Below, in pieces: positions 10,091-17,927 of a stretch of DNA of 64,000 nt. Position 1 is the stretch's first letter. Each line of letters opens with the position of its first letter. Both the position numbers and the translations under genes were made by a program. The notes beneath the pieces are model-generated. The model was not told the DNA's origin, made no database searches, and saw only the letters and a program-made list of their open reading frames with translations. The stretch comes from Xylophilus sp. Leaf220 (GTDB taxonomy: Bacteria > Pseudomonadota > Gammaproteobacteria > Burkholderiales > Burkholderiaceae_C): NCBI RefSeq assembly GCF_001421705.1, contig NZ_LMKO01000001.1:1020607-1084606 (forward strand), read 5' to 3'.

Positions 10091-10206
10091 GGTGCGAAAG
10101 AACCGTAGCGAGCAAGCCCGAGTGCGCGTCGAGGACCGGAGCCGTACTTCGGTACGGCGAGGACCACAGGCGCGCAATCGGGCTGCGCAGTAGGTTCTCT
10201 CGTACC
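10091..10206. repeat. 116-bp interrupted palindrome, family D (copy 1)
   Basis: The outer arms GGTGCGAAAGAACC (10091-10104) and GGTTCTCTCGTACC (10193-10206) match at 12 of 14 positions. The inner arms keep CCCGA.TGCGCG. The centre is a perfect GCCGTAC-TTCG-GTACGGC hairpin (10141-10158) with a UUCG tetraloop. The element begins four bases beyond the MFS stop codon. A partial relative lies at 40021-40096, likewise directly after a transporter gene. Confidence 0.75.
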
Positions 10207-10210
10207 TTCC

Positions 10211-11911
10211 CTAGTCGTTGGCGTAGATGTCGACGTCCTTGGTCTCGCGGATGAACAGCGTGCCGATCACCAGCGTGGCGCCCGCGATGATGATCGGGTA
10301 CCAGAGGCCGTTGTACATGTTGCCGGTGGAGGCGACGATCGCGAACGAGGTGGTCGGCAGCAGGCCGCCGAACCAGCCGTTGCCGATGTGGTACGGCAGG
10401 CTCATCGAGGTGTAGCGGATCCGGGTCGGGAACATCTCGACCAGCATCGCGGCGATCGGGCCGTAGACCATGGTCACCAGCAGCACCAGGTAGAACAGGA
10501 TCGCCACCATCAGCAGCTTGTTCATCTTGGCCGGATCGGCCTTGGCCGGGTAGCCGGCGGCCTTCAGGTCGTCGCCCACTTCCTTCTTGAAGGCCGCGAT
10601 GCTCTTGACCGAGGTGTCGTCGAACTTCAGGTTGACCACGTTGCCGCTCGGGGCCGTCACCGTCTTGTTGCCGATCTTCACCTGGGCCGGGGAGCCGGCC
10701 GGTCCGGCGACGTTCTCGTAGCTCACCGAGTTCTGCACCAGGTAGCGCTTGGCGATGTCGCAGGAGCTCTTGAAGTCGATCTCGCGGGCCACCGGGTTGC
10801 CCTGGAACGAGCAGGTGGCAGGGTCGGCGGTGACGGTGACGGCGGCGGTGTTCTGCGCGTTGGCCAGGTCGGGGTTGGCCGCCGAGGTCAGCGCCTTGAA
10901 GACCGGGAAGTAGGTCAGCACCGCCAGCAGGCAGCCGGCCATGATGATCGGCTTGCGGCCGATCTTGTCCGACAGCGTGCCGAAGATCACGAAGAACGGC
11001 GTGCCGAGCAGCAGCGCGGCGGCGATCAGCAGGTTGGCGGTGGTCGCATCGACCTTGAGCTGCTGCGTCAGGAAGAACAGCGCGTAGAACTGGCCGGTGT
11101 ACCAGACCACGGCCTGGCCGGCGGTCAGGCCGATCAGGGCCAGGATGACGATCTTGAGGTTCTTCCACTCGCCGAAGGATTCCTTCAGCGGCGCCTTGGA
11201 GGTCTTGCCCTCGGCCTTCATCTTCTGGAAGGCGGGGGATTCCGACAGCGACAGCCGGATCCACACCGAGACGCCCAGCAGCAGGATCGACACCAGGAAC
11301 GGAATGCGCCAGCCCCAGTCGCCGAAGGCCTCCTCGCCGACGGTGGTGCGCACGCCCAGGATGACCAGCAGGCTCAGGAACAGGCCGAGCGTGGCGGTCG
11401 TCTGGATCCACGAGGTGTAGGCGCCGCGCTTGCCGTGCGGCGCATGCTCGGCCACGTAGGTGGCGGCACCGCCGTACTCGCCGCCGAGGGCCAGGCCCTG
11501 CAGCATCCGCAACGCGATCAGGATCACCGGTGCGGCGACGCCGATGGCGGCGTAGCTCGGAAGGATGCCCACGATGAAGGTGGACAGGCCCATGATCAGG
11601 ATCGTGACCAGGAAGGTGTACTTGCGCCCGATCATGTCGCCCAGGCGGCCGAACACGATGGCGCCGAACGGCCGCACCAGGAAGCCGGCCGCGAAGGCCA
11701 GCAGCGCGAAGATGAACGCCGCCGAAGGATCCAGCCCGCTGAAGAACTGCTTGGCGATGATCGCGGCCAGCGAGCCGTAGAGGTAGAAGTCGTACCACTC
11801 GAACACCGTGCCGAGCGACGAGGCGAAGATGACCTTCTTTTCCTCGGCGCTCATCGGCCGTGGTGCCGGATGCTGCGGTACGCGTCCGCCGCCGACAGGG
11901 ATTGATGACAT
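10211..11911 (-). CDS. MFS transporter, metabolite:H+ symporter (MHS) type with large loop insert
   Basis: A 566-residue inner-membrane permease of the MHS branch (proline/betaine, citrate, alpha-ketoglutarate, shikimate relatives). The start region has SSLGTVFEWYDFYLYGSLAA, the MHS signature in TM1, and the loop 2-3 motif FGRLGDMIGRKYTFL. After TM8 a hydrophilic insert of about 120 residues (about 330-450; from SAANPDLANAQN to KADPAKMNK) precedes TM9, with two Cys (CSFQ, SSCDIA) that could pair in the periplasm. A typical MHS protein is 430-450 residues. The ATG at 11911 has AAGGAGA six bases before it; I rejected a longer in-frame start 29 codons upstream. The substrate is unknown. Confidence 0.9.
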   Translation of the reverse strand: MSSIPVGGGRVPQHPAPRPMSAEEKKVIFASSLGTVFEWYDFYLYGSLAAIIAKQFFSGLDPSAAFIFALLAFAAGFLVRPFGAIVFGRLGDMIGRKYTFLVTILIMGLSTFIVGILPSYAAIGVAAPVILIALRMLQGLALGGEYGGAATYVAEHAPHGKRGAYTSWIQTTATLGLFLSLLVILGVRTTVGEEAFGDWGWRIPFLVSILLLGVSVWIRLSLSESPAFQKMKAEGKTSKAPLKESFGEWKNLKIVILALIGLTAGQAVVWYTGQFYALFFLTQQLKVDATTANLLIAAALLLGTPFFVIFGTLSDKIGRKPIIMAGCLLAVLTYFPVFKALTSAANPDLANAQNTAAVTVTADPATCSFQGNPVAREIDFKSSCDIAKRYLVQNSVSYENVAGPAGSPAQVKIGNKTVTAPSGNVVNLKFDDTSVKSIAAFKKEVGDDLKAAGYPAKADPAKMNKLLMVAILFYLVLLVTMVYGPIAAMLVEMFPTRIRYTSMSLPYHIGNGWFGGLLPTTSFAIVASTGNMYNGLWYPIIIAGATLVIGTLFIRETKDVDIYAND

Positions 11912-12090
11912 GCTTGTCTCCTTATTGGAATGTCGCCAGACCGGCGAGCCCCCATTCTTAGGCGCTGCACTGACCCTGTTCTGACGCCAATCCAACACCA
12001 GCTTTCACGAGACTGACACGCGTCTGACAACCCTAGGGCAAACCATCTCCTCCGGTTTTGCGATGTGGAAGTCGAGGGCGCCGGCCCGCT

Positions 12091-12729
12091 TCAGCCGGTC
12101 TTGAGGCCGCTCGGCAGATCGCGTGCGGCGGCCCATGCCGGGCCGGAGAACCAGTCGTCGCCTTCGAGGCGCGCGCGCAGCATCGGCAGGCTCTCGAAGC
12201 CCCAGAACTGCTGGTCGCCCACCGCCATCGTCGGTACGCCGAAGACCCCTTGCTCCACCGCGGCATCGGTGTTGGCCCGCAGCAGCGCCTTCACCTCGGG
12301 GCCGGCCGGGTCGTGGCGCAGCGGCAACGCCGCGGCCAGCGCCGCCAGGCGCCCGGGATCGTTGGCATCGGCCCCGCCCTGCCAGACATGCTCCAGCACC
12401 CGGCCCGCCACGAACCGGCTGACGCTGCCGTCGTCGGAGGTGGCCAGCGCCAGCCGCAGCAGGGGCAGGGGGCTGAAGGGGTGCGTCGCCGGCAGTTGCA
12501 GGTCGACGCCGTGCGCCCGCCCCAGCCACTGCGCCTGCCGGTAGGTCCAGTGCCGCTTCGGCTCGATGCCCGCCGGCCCCGGATTGGCGTGCTTCTGCAG
12601 CAGCGCGCCGAGCAGCACCGGGCGGTACTCGACCGTGTAGCTCAGACCCTCCAGCACCTGCGGCAGGCGGGCGAAGGCGAGGTGGGCATAGGGCGAGACG
12701 AAATCGAAATGGAAGACGATGGCATGCAT
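12091..12729 (-). CDS. DsbA-family 2-hydroxychromene-2-carboxylate isomerase-like protein
   Basis: A 212-residue thioredoxin-fold protein of the DsbA/FrnE/HCCA isomerase group. The N-terminus IVFHFDFVSPYAHLAFARLP has the F-D-F-x-SPYA/Y pattern with Ser in place of the CxxC active site, as in glutathione-dependent 2-hydroxychromene-2-carboxylate isomerase (NahD). The cis-Pro segment is EQGVFGVPTMAVGDQQFWG near residues 158-176. Family members isomerise aromatic-degradation intermediates using GSH, but many are uncharacterised paralogues. It is the last gene of a three-gene operon, starting 15 bases after the DUF1289 stop. No naphthalene genes are nearby, so its substrate is open. Confidence 0.85.
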   Translation of the reverse strand: MHAIVFHFDFVSPYAHLAFARLPQVLEGLSYTVEYRPVLLGALLQKHANPGPAGIEPKRHWTYRQAQWLGRAHGVDLQLPATHPFSPLPLLRLALATSDDGSVSRFVAGRVLEHVWQGGADANDPGRLAALAAALPLRHDPAGPEVKALLRANTDAAVEQGVFGVPTMAVGDQQFWGFESLPMLRARLEGDDWFSGPAWAAARDLPSGLKTG

Positions 12730-12744
12730 GGCGAAGGACCTCGG

Positions 12745-13023
12745 CTACGGTGGGGTGGTGGCGTCCATCCGCTCCAGCAGCCGGGCCCAGACGGTGCGTT
12801 TCTGCGCATCGTCCGAACGCGACCAGGCGCGGATCTCGTCGATCGACCGGAAGCAGCCTTCGCAGAAGCTCCGGTCGGCGTTCATGCGGCACACCGATAC
12901 GCAGGGCGACGGCACGTCGGGCAGGCCGCGGGCAACGGTGGCGGCGCGCTCCAGCAGCAGGGCGCGGGCGCGGACCGCAGGGTCGACCGCAGTGGCTTCA
13001 GGCAAGGAGATGGATTCGATCAT
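12745..13023 (-). CDS. DUF1289 cysteine-motif protein
   Basis: A 92-residue protein with the DUF1289 motif SPCVSVCRMNADRSFCEGCF (residues 39-58), four conserved Cys in a C-x3-C-x8-C-x2-C array likely to bind metal, followed by RSIDEIRAWSRSDDAQKR. The ATG at 13023 lies four bases after the HMG-CoA lyase stop codon, implying translational coupling. Function is unknown. The family is widespread in Proteobacteria as short soluble proteins. Confidence 0.85.
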   Translation of the reverse strand: MIESISLPEATAVDPAVRARALLLERAATVARGLPDVPSPCVSVCRMNADRSFCEGCFRSIDEIRAWSRSDDAQKRTVWARLLERMDATTPP

Positions 13024-13027
13024 CGGC

Positions 13028-13936
13028 TCAGTCCCGGCGTTTTTCAAGCAGCGCCTTGCCGGCCCGCGACTGGGTGGCGCGGCCGATGGCGTTGCTGATC
13101 CAGGCGCCGGTATCGACCAGCGCGTCGAGGTCGATGCCCGTCTCGATGCCCATGCCGTGCAGCATGTAGACCATGTCCTCGGTCGCCACGTTGCCGGTGG
13201 CGCCCTTGGCATAGGGGCAGCCGCCCAGGCCCGCCACAGAGGCGTCGAACTGCCAGATGCCGACCTCCAGCGCCGCCAGGGTGTTGGCCAGCGCCTGACC
13301 GTAGGTGTCGTGGTAGTGGCCCGACACGTCGGCCGGCGCGTAGTGCGCCAGTGCCGCATCCAGCGCGCGCTGGGTGGACCGCGGATTGCCGACGCCGATG
13401 GTGTCGGCCACACCCACGTGCTGCACGCCGATCTCCTTCATCAGCCGGGCGACCATGCCGACCCGCTCGGGCGCCACGTCGCCTTCATAGGGGCAGCCGA
13501 CGGTGCAGGAGATCGCGCCGCGCACGTGGATGCCGGCGGCGCGCGCCGCGGCCGCGACCGGCGCGAAGCGCGCGATGCTCTCGGCGATCGAGCAGTTGAT
13601 GTTGCGCTGGCTGAAGGCCTCGCTGGCGGCACCGAAGACCACGATCTCGTCGGGCTTCCAGGGCAGCGCCGCTTCGTAGCCCTTGAGGTTGGGCGTGAGC
13701 ACCGAATAGCGCACGCCGGGCCGGCGCTCGATGCCGGCCATCACCTCGGCCGCGTCGGCCATCTGCGGCACCCACTTCGGGCTGACGAAGCTGGTCACCT
13801 CGATGTCCCGCAGGCCGGCGGCCTGCAGGCGGTGCACCAGGTCGATCTTGGTCGCGGCGGGCACGGTCTGCTTCTCGTTCTGCAGGCCGTCGCGGGGGCC
13901 GACGTCGACGATCTTGACGCGGGTGGGCAGGGGCAT
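13028..13936 (-). CDS. mvaB: Hydroxymethylglutaryl-CoA lyase
   Basis: It cleaves 3-hydroxy-3-methylglutaryl-CoA to acetyl-CoA and acetoacetate, the last step of leucine catabolism. The 302 residues form an HMGL-like TIM barrel. VKIVDVGPRDGLQNEK carries the metal-binding Asp and catalytic Arg at the N-terminus. The HYHDTYGQALAN segment supplies the metal His pair. The signature loop VAGLGGCPYAKGATGNVATE contains the catalytic Cys. GAGAG precedes the ATG at 13936. It heads an operon with DUF1289 and DsbA-like isomerase genes. The preceding steps of the pathway (ivd, mccA, mccB, enoyl-CoA hydratase) lie 10-20 kb further on in the same orientation. Confidence 0.93.
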   Translation of the reverse strand: MPLPTRVKIVDVGPRDGLQNEKQTVPAATKIDLVHRLQAAGLRDIEVTSFVSPKWVPQMADAAEVMAGIERRPGVRYSVLTPNLKGYEAALPWKPDEIVVFGAASEAFSQRNINCSIAESIARFAPVAAAARAAGIHVRGAISCTVGCPYEGDVAPERVGMVARLMKEIGVQHVGVADTIGVGNPRSTQRALDAALAHYAPADVSGHYHDTYGQALANTLAALEVGIWQFDASVAGLGGCPYAKGATGNVATEDMVYMLHGMGIETGIDLDALVDTGAWISNAIGRATQSRAGKALLEKRRD

Positions 13937-14089
13937 GGGGCTCTCGCTGGATGGATGTCTGGCTCGGATTGTCGGCGGTCGGCAGGCACCGCCGGCCGGC
14001 CCGACAGGGTATCCACAACAACGGCATAGATGGCGCCAGCAGGGTTGCAGATCGCGCCACCCCGCGCCGCTGCCGCCGTGCCGGGCGCG

Positions 14090-14626
14090 CTACTTGACCT
14101 GCTGCTTGCCCAGCTTGCGGGCCAGGGTGCGGCGGTGCATGCCGAGCCGGCGCGCGGTCTCCGAGATGTTGAAGCCGGTCTCGGCCAGCGTCTCGTGGAT
14201 ACGCTCCCACTCGAGCGTCTTGATCGAGGTGGCGCGGTTGGTCAGCTCGACCTCGACCGTGCCTTCGGCCCTGCCGAAGGCGGCCTCGATGTCGTCGGTG
14301 TTCGACGGCTTGGCCAGGTAGTGGCAGGCGCCCAGCTTGATCGCCTCGACCGCGGTGGCGATGCTCGCGAAGCCGGTCAGCACCACGATCAGCATCGCCG
14401 GGTTGCAGGCGTGCAGCTCCTGCACGCAGGCCAGGCCCGAGGCTTCGCCGCTCAGCTTCAGGTCGACCACCGCGTAGCCGGGCTGGTGCGAGTGCAGGAG
14501 CGCCGCCATCTCCTCCTGGCTGGCGGCCAGCAGCACGGTGTAGCCCCGGCGCTCGAAGGAGCGGCCCAGGGTGCGGGCGAAGGCGGCGTCGTCCTCGACG
14601 ATCAGCAGCAGGCGTTCAGCTTCCAT
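14090..14626 (-). CDS. regA: RegA/PrrA/ActR-type response regulator
   Basis: A two-domain redox response regulator of 178 residues. The receiver domain has acidic residues EDD (11-13), phospho-acceptor Asp55 (YAVVDLKL) and Lys106 (YLAKP). A short linker leads to a Fis-type helix-turn-helix, NISETARRLGMHRRTLARKL (153-172), which is diagnostic of the RegA family. It acts as a global switch between aerobic and low-oxygen metabolism in Proteobacteria. Its ATG overlaps the end of regB by 11 bases, so the pair is co-translated. It closes a block that begins with cyoABCD, suggesting that the kinase senses the state of the quinone pool handled by that oxidase. Confidence 0.92.
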   Translation of the reverse strand: MEAERLLLIVEDDAAFARTLGRSFERRGYTVLLAASQEEMAALLHSHQPGYAVVDLKLSGEASGLACVQELHACNPAMLIVVLTGFASIATAVEAIKLGACHYLAKPSNTDDIEAAFGRAEGTVEVELTNRATSIKTLEWERIHETLAETGFNISETARRLGMHRRTLARKLGKQQVK

Positions 14627-15959
14627 CGGGGGCCTCTTCTTCCTCGAGGGTGATCGCGGCCAGCGGCAGGGTGATGGTGACCGCCGCGCCGCCCTGCGGC
14701 CGGTTGGCGGCGCTCACCTGGCCGCCCACGGTGCGGGCCACGTTGACCACCAGGAACAGGCCCAGCCCGCCGCCGGGCCGGCCCTTGCTCGACTGGTAGG
14801 GCTTGCCAAACTGCGCCAGCATCGCCGGCGCGAAGCCGGGGCCGGCGTCGGTCACAGTGAGGCGCAGCACGTCGGCATCGCGCTCGGCCTCCAGCCGCAC
14901 CCAGTGGGGCGAAGCGTCCAGCGCGTTGTCGAGCACGTTGCAGATCATCTGCTGCAGGGCCGAGTCGGACACCATCGGCAGGTCGTCCACCACCCGGTTG
15001 TCGTAGGCCAGCGTGGTCTGCGGCCGGGTGGCGCACCAGTCGTCCACCAGGTCGTCGAGGAAGTCGCAGATGGTCGTCTCCTCGGACGATTCGCCGCGTG
15101 CCTCGCCGGCCGACAGCAGGATGCCGCTGACGATCGACTTGCAGCGCTGCACCTGGATCTGCATCTCGGCCACCTCGTGCAGCAGTTCCGGGTCGGAGCT
15201 GAAATGCGGCAGCCGGCGCCAGTCGCCCAGGATCACCGCCAGCGTGGCCAGCGGCGTGCCGAGCTCGTGCGCCGCGCCCGAGGCCAGCAGGCCCATGCGC
15301 ACGATGTGCTCCTCTTCCGCCGCGCGCTGCCGCAGGTCGGCCAGCCGGCCGTCGCGCTCCCGCAGGTTGCGGCCGATGCGGGTGATGAAGACCACCAGCA
15401 GCGTGGCGTTGAGCGCGAAGCAGATCAGCAGGCCCAGCACGTAGGGACTGAGCAGGCCCTGCGCCTGGTCGGGCGGGAACGCCAGCGGCTGGCCGAAGAA
15501 GGTCAGGCCGGCGAAGCAGAGCGCGGTGATCGCCACCATCGTCCAGGTCGACCAGGCGTCGAGCAGCACCGCGGCCAGCGTGACCTGCAGCAGGTACAGG
15601 AAGACGAACGGGTTGGTGGCGCCGCCGCTCAGGCACAGCTGGGCGGTGAGCATCGCCACGTCGACCAGCAGCGCCAGGAACAGTTCGCCGTTGGAGACAT
15701 CGCTGCGCCGGCGCCAGCGCAGCAGGCTGGCGATGTTGAAGGCCGCCAGGCACAGCAGCACCACCAGCATCGGTTTCAGCGGCAACGGGATGCCGAAGCC
15801 GAAATGCACGACCAGGATGGTGACCACCTGGCCCACCACCGCGATCCAGCGCAGCTGCACCAGCTGGTGCATGTTCTTGCGGACGGTGGCGTTGTCCACC
15901 CCCGCGGCCGATGGGGCGCGGGTCGAGAAGCGTGGAAGGTGGTCGGAAAGGCTGGCCAT
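14616..15959 (-). CDS. regB: RegB/PrrB-type redox sensor histidine kinase
   Basis: A 447-residue membrane sensor kinase with six predicted transmembrane segments (about residues 38-195), then dimerisation/H-box and HATPase domains. It has the RegB ubiquinone-binding motif SGGATNPF (111-118), phospho-acceptor His231 in GAAHELGTPLATLAV, and Cys273 in QVQRCKSIVSG, which matches the redox-active cysteine described in Rhodobacter RegB. The N box is NVLDNALDASP and the G2 box is GGGLGLFLV. It is expected to phosphorylate RegA, encoded immediately downstream with overlapping ends. Its start is eight bases past the SURF1 stop codon, so the unit is probably co-transcribed with the cyo genes. Confidence 0.92.
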   Translation of the reverse strand: MASLSDHLPRFSTRAPSAAGVDNATVRKNMHQLVQLRWIAVVGQVVTILVVHFGFGIPLPLKPMLVVLLCLAAFNIASLLRWRRRSDVSNGELFLALLVDVAMLTAQLCLSGGATNPFVFLYLLQVTLAAVLLDAWSTWTMVAITALCFAGLTFFGQPLAFPPDQAQGLLSPYVLGLLICFALNATLLVVFITRIGRNLRERDGRLADLRQRAAEEEHIVRMGLLASGAAHELGTPLATLAVILGDWRRLPHFSSDPELLHEVAEMQIQVQRCKSIVSGILLSAGEARGESSEETTICDFLDDLVDDWCATRPQTTLAYDNRVVDDLPMVSDSALQQMICNVLDNALDASPHWVRLEAERDADVLRLTVTDAGPGFAPAMLAQFGKPYQSSKGRPGGGLGLFLVVNVARTVGGQVSAANRPQGGAAVTITLPLAAITLEEEEAPDGS

Positions 15960-15967
15960 GGCCGACT

Positions 15968-16783
15968 CTACCCGCGCCCGGCCCCGGCCCCGGTCCCCGC
16001 GACGGCTGCTTTCCCGGCGGCGCGGCGGCGGACCCGCGCCTCGTCCCGCGCCACGTAGGCCGCCGCGGCCGCCACCATCAGGGCCAGGGCGAACCAGGTC
16101 AGCGCGTAGACGGTGTGGCTGTTGGGAAACTGGATGACGGTCAGGCCGCCGACCGGGGCGCCGGCCGGCGCGGCGGGATCGGCCGCCGCATCGACGAAGT
16201 ACGGCGCTACCGGGCCGAGCGACCGCAGGCCCCGCGCGTCGGCGATGGCCTGGACGTCGCGCGAATGCCAGCGATCGGCGGCGGGGTCGTTCTCGCGCAG
16301 GAAGCCGCCGTGCGGCTCGGTCAGGCGCAGCAGGCCCACGACGTCGACCGTGCCGGACGGCTGGCCGGCCGGCCGTGTCGCCGGATCGCGTTTGTCGGGC
16401 GGCACGAAGCCGCGGTTGACCAGCACCACCGTGCCGTCGGAGGTCTTGAGCGGCGTCAACACCCAGAAGCCCGCGCCCAGGGCGGTCGTCGCCTGGACGA
16501 TGGTTTCGCGGTCATGCAGGAAAACGCCCGAGAGGCGCAGGCGCCGGTATTCGTCCGATGCGGCCGACAGGCCGGGCCAGGCGGCAGGCCCCGGCGGTGC
16601 GGCAGGTTCCGCATGCACCCGCTGGTCGACCCGGGCGATCAGGTCGAGCTTCCAGGACAGGCGCTGCACCTGCCAGACGCCCAGCGCCACGAAGGCGGCG
16701 AAGACGAGCAGCGCGACGGTCGCCAGCACCCCCAGGAAGAGCGGGCTTCGCGGCCCGCGCACGGTCACGGCGTCTGCACCCAT
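15968..16783 (-). CDS. SURF1-family oxidase assembly protein
   Basis: A 271-residue membrane protein with N-terminal (FLGVLATVALLVFAAFVALG) and C-terminal (VYALTWFALALMVAAAAAYV) helices flanking a periplasmic domain. SURF1 marks are LGVWQVQRLSWK just after the first helix, the loop VLTPLKTSDGTVVLVNRGFV, and PNSHTVYALTWFALA. SURF1/Shy1 proteins aid heme a insertion in aa3 oxidases. Homologues are also found in bo3 operons of Burkholderiales, which is the situation here. The start at 16783 lies 38 bases after the cyoD stop codon. Upstream in-frame ATGs fall inside cyoD and would add an unrelated charged N-terminus. Confidence 0.87.
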   Translation of the reverse strand: MGADAVTVRGPRSPLFLGVLATVALLVFAAFVALGVWQVQRLSWKLDLIARVDQRVHAEPAAPPGPAAWPGLSAASDEYRRLRLSGVFLHDRETIVQATTALGAGFWVLTPLKTSDGTVVLVNRGFVPPDKRDPATRPAGQPSGTVDVVGLLRLTEPHGGFLRENDPAADRWHSRDVQAIADARGLRSLGPVAPYFVDAAADPAAPAGAPVGGLTVIQFPNSHTVYALTWFALALMVAAAAAYVARDEARVRRRAAGKAAVAGTGAGAGRG

Positions 16784-16821
16784 GCGGTTGTCGACCAACG
16801 AGGCACCCGCCGCCCTGCCCG

Positions 16822-17286
16822 TCAGGGCATGTTCTTCATTTCGTGGGTCGACATCGGCATCATGTTGGCGTTCATGTGGAACATCACCCACAGGGAACCG
16901 CTCAGCGTGATGACGACCACCACCAGCGTGAAGATCAGCGCCAGCATGTTCCAGCCGCCTTCGGACTTGGTGTTCATGTGCAGGAAGTAGATCATGTGCA
17001 CCACGATCTGCACCGCGGCGAAGCCCAGGATCACCAGCGCGGTGGTGCTCGACTTCTCGAACACGTTGCCCATGACCAGCCAGAACGGAATCGCGGTCAG
17101 GATCACCGACAGGATGAAGCCGGTGGCGTAGCCCTTCAGCGTGCTGTGCGCGGCGCCGTCGTCATCGTGGCCGTGGCCGTGGCCGTGGTCGCCGTGGTGG
17201 ACATCGTGGCCGTGCGCGATGCCGTGCTGGCCCGCCTGGGCGTCGTGCATGCCGTGTGCCGGCTTGGTGTTGTCGTGCGCGCTCAT
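16822..17286 (-). CDS. cyoD: Cytochrome bo3 ubiquinol oxidase subunit IV with His-rich N-terminus
   Basis: A small membrane subunit that helps assemble the CuB centre of bo3 quinol oxidase. The conserved part (from about residue 52, STLKGYATGFILSVILTAIP) has three transmembrane helices and VVHMIYFLHMNTKSEGGWN. Total length is 154 residues against about 110 in E. coli. The extra N-terminus (residues 1-50) carries about a dozen His in Asp/Gly-rich runs such as HGHDVHHGDHGHGHGHDDD, suggesting metal buffering. The ATG at 17286 overlaps the cyoC stop in ATGA. The alternative upstream start lies inside cyoC and is unlikely. Confidence 0.92.
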   Translation of the reverse strand: MSAHDNTKPAHGMHDAQAGQHGIAHGHDVHHGDHGHGHGHDDDGAAHSTLKGYATGFILSVILTAIPFWLVMGNVFEKSSTTALVILGFAAVQIVVHMIYFLHMNTKSEGGWNMLALIFTLVVVVITLSGSLWVMFHMNANMMPMSTHEMKNMP

Positions 17287-17927
17287 GGCAGCACTCCCAT
17301 CAGGTAGACGAAGGTGAAGACGCCGATCCATACGACGTCCAGGAAGTGCCAGAACAAGGAGAGGCACATCAGGCGGCGGCGGTTCTCGGCGATCAGGCCG
17401 CGCTGCTTCAGCTGCACCATCAGCACCACCAGCCAGACGACGCCGAAGGCGACGTGCAGGCCGTGGGTTCCCACCAGCGCGAAGAAGGACGATAGGAACG
17501 CGCTGCGCTGCGGCACCGCGCCTTCGTGGATCAGGTGGGCGAACTCGTACAGCTCCAGGCTTAGGAAGGCCAGGCCGAACAGCCCGGTGATGCCCAGCCA
17601 GACCATCGTGGCCTTGACCCGCTTCTTCTGCATCTCCAGCATCGCGAAGCCGTAGGTGATCGACGACAGCAGCAGCATCGCGGTGTTGAGCGCGACCAGC
17701 TTCAGGTCGAACAGCTCGCCGCCCGAGGGGCCGGCGGCATAGCTGCGACCCAGCACGCCGTATACCGCGAACAGGCAGGCGAAGATGAGGCAGTCGCTCA
17801 TCAGGTAGAGCCAGAAGCCCAACAGCGTGCCGTTCTGCGGGTGGTGTTCCCCGGGAACGTAGAAACGCTGGTTGTCGGACTCGCTCGCGGAGTCGGAATG
17901 CGTCGGTAGAACGGTGGTATCAGACAT
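17283..17927 (-). CDS. cyoC: Cytochrome bo3 ubiquinol oxidase subunit III
   Basis: A five-helix inner-membrane subunit of the heme-copper quinol oxidase, 214 residues. Motifs include [20 protein letters not shown] (first helix), [16 protein letters not shown], and the subunit III segment [14 protein letters not shown], followed by [19 protein letters not shown] at the end. It overlaps cyoB by eight bases and cyoD by four, as expected for a tightly coupled oxidase operon. Confidence 0.96.
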   Translation of the reverse strand: MSDTTVLPTHSDSASESDNQRFYVPGEHHPQNGTLLGFWLYLMSDCLIFACLFAVYGVLGRSYAAGPSGGELFDLKLVALNTAMLLLSSITYGFAMLEMQKKRVKATMVWLGITGLFGLAFLSLELYEFAHLIHEGAVPQRSAFLSSFFALVGTHGLHVAFGVVWLVVLMVQLKQRGLIAENRRRLMCLSLFWHFLDVVWIGVFTFVYLMGVLP

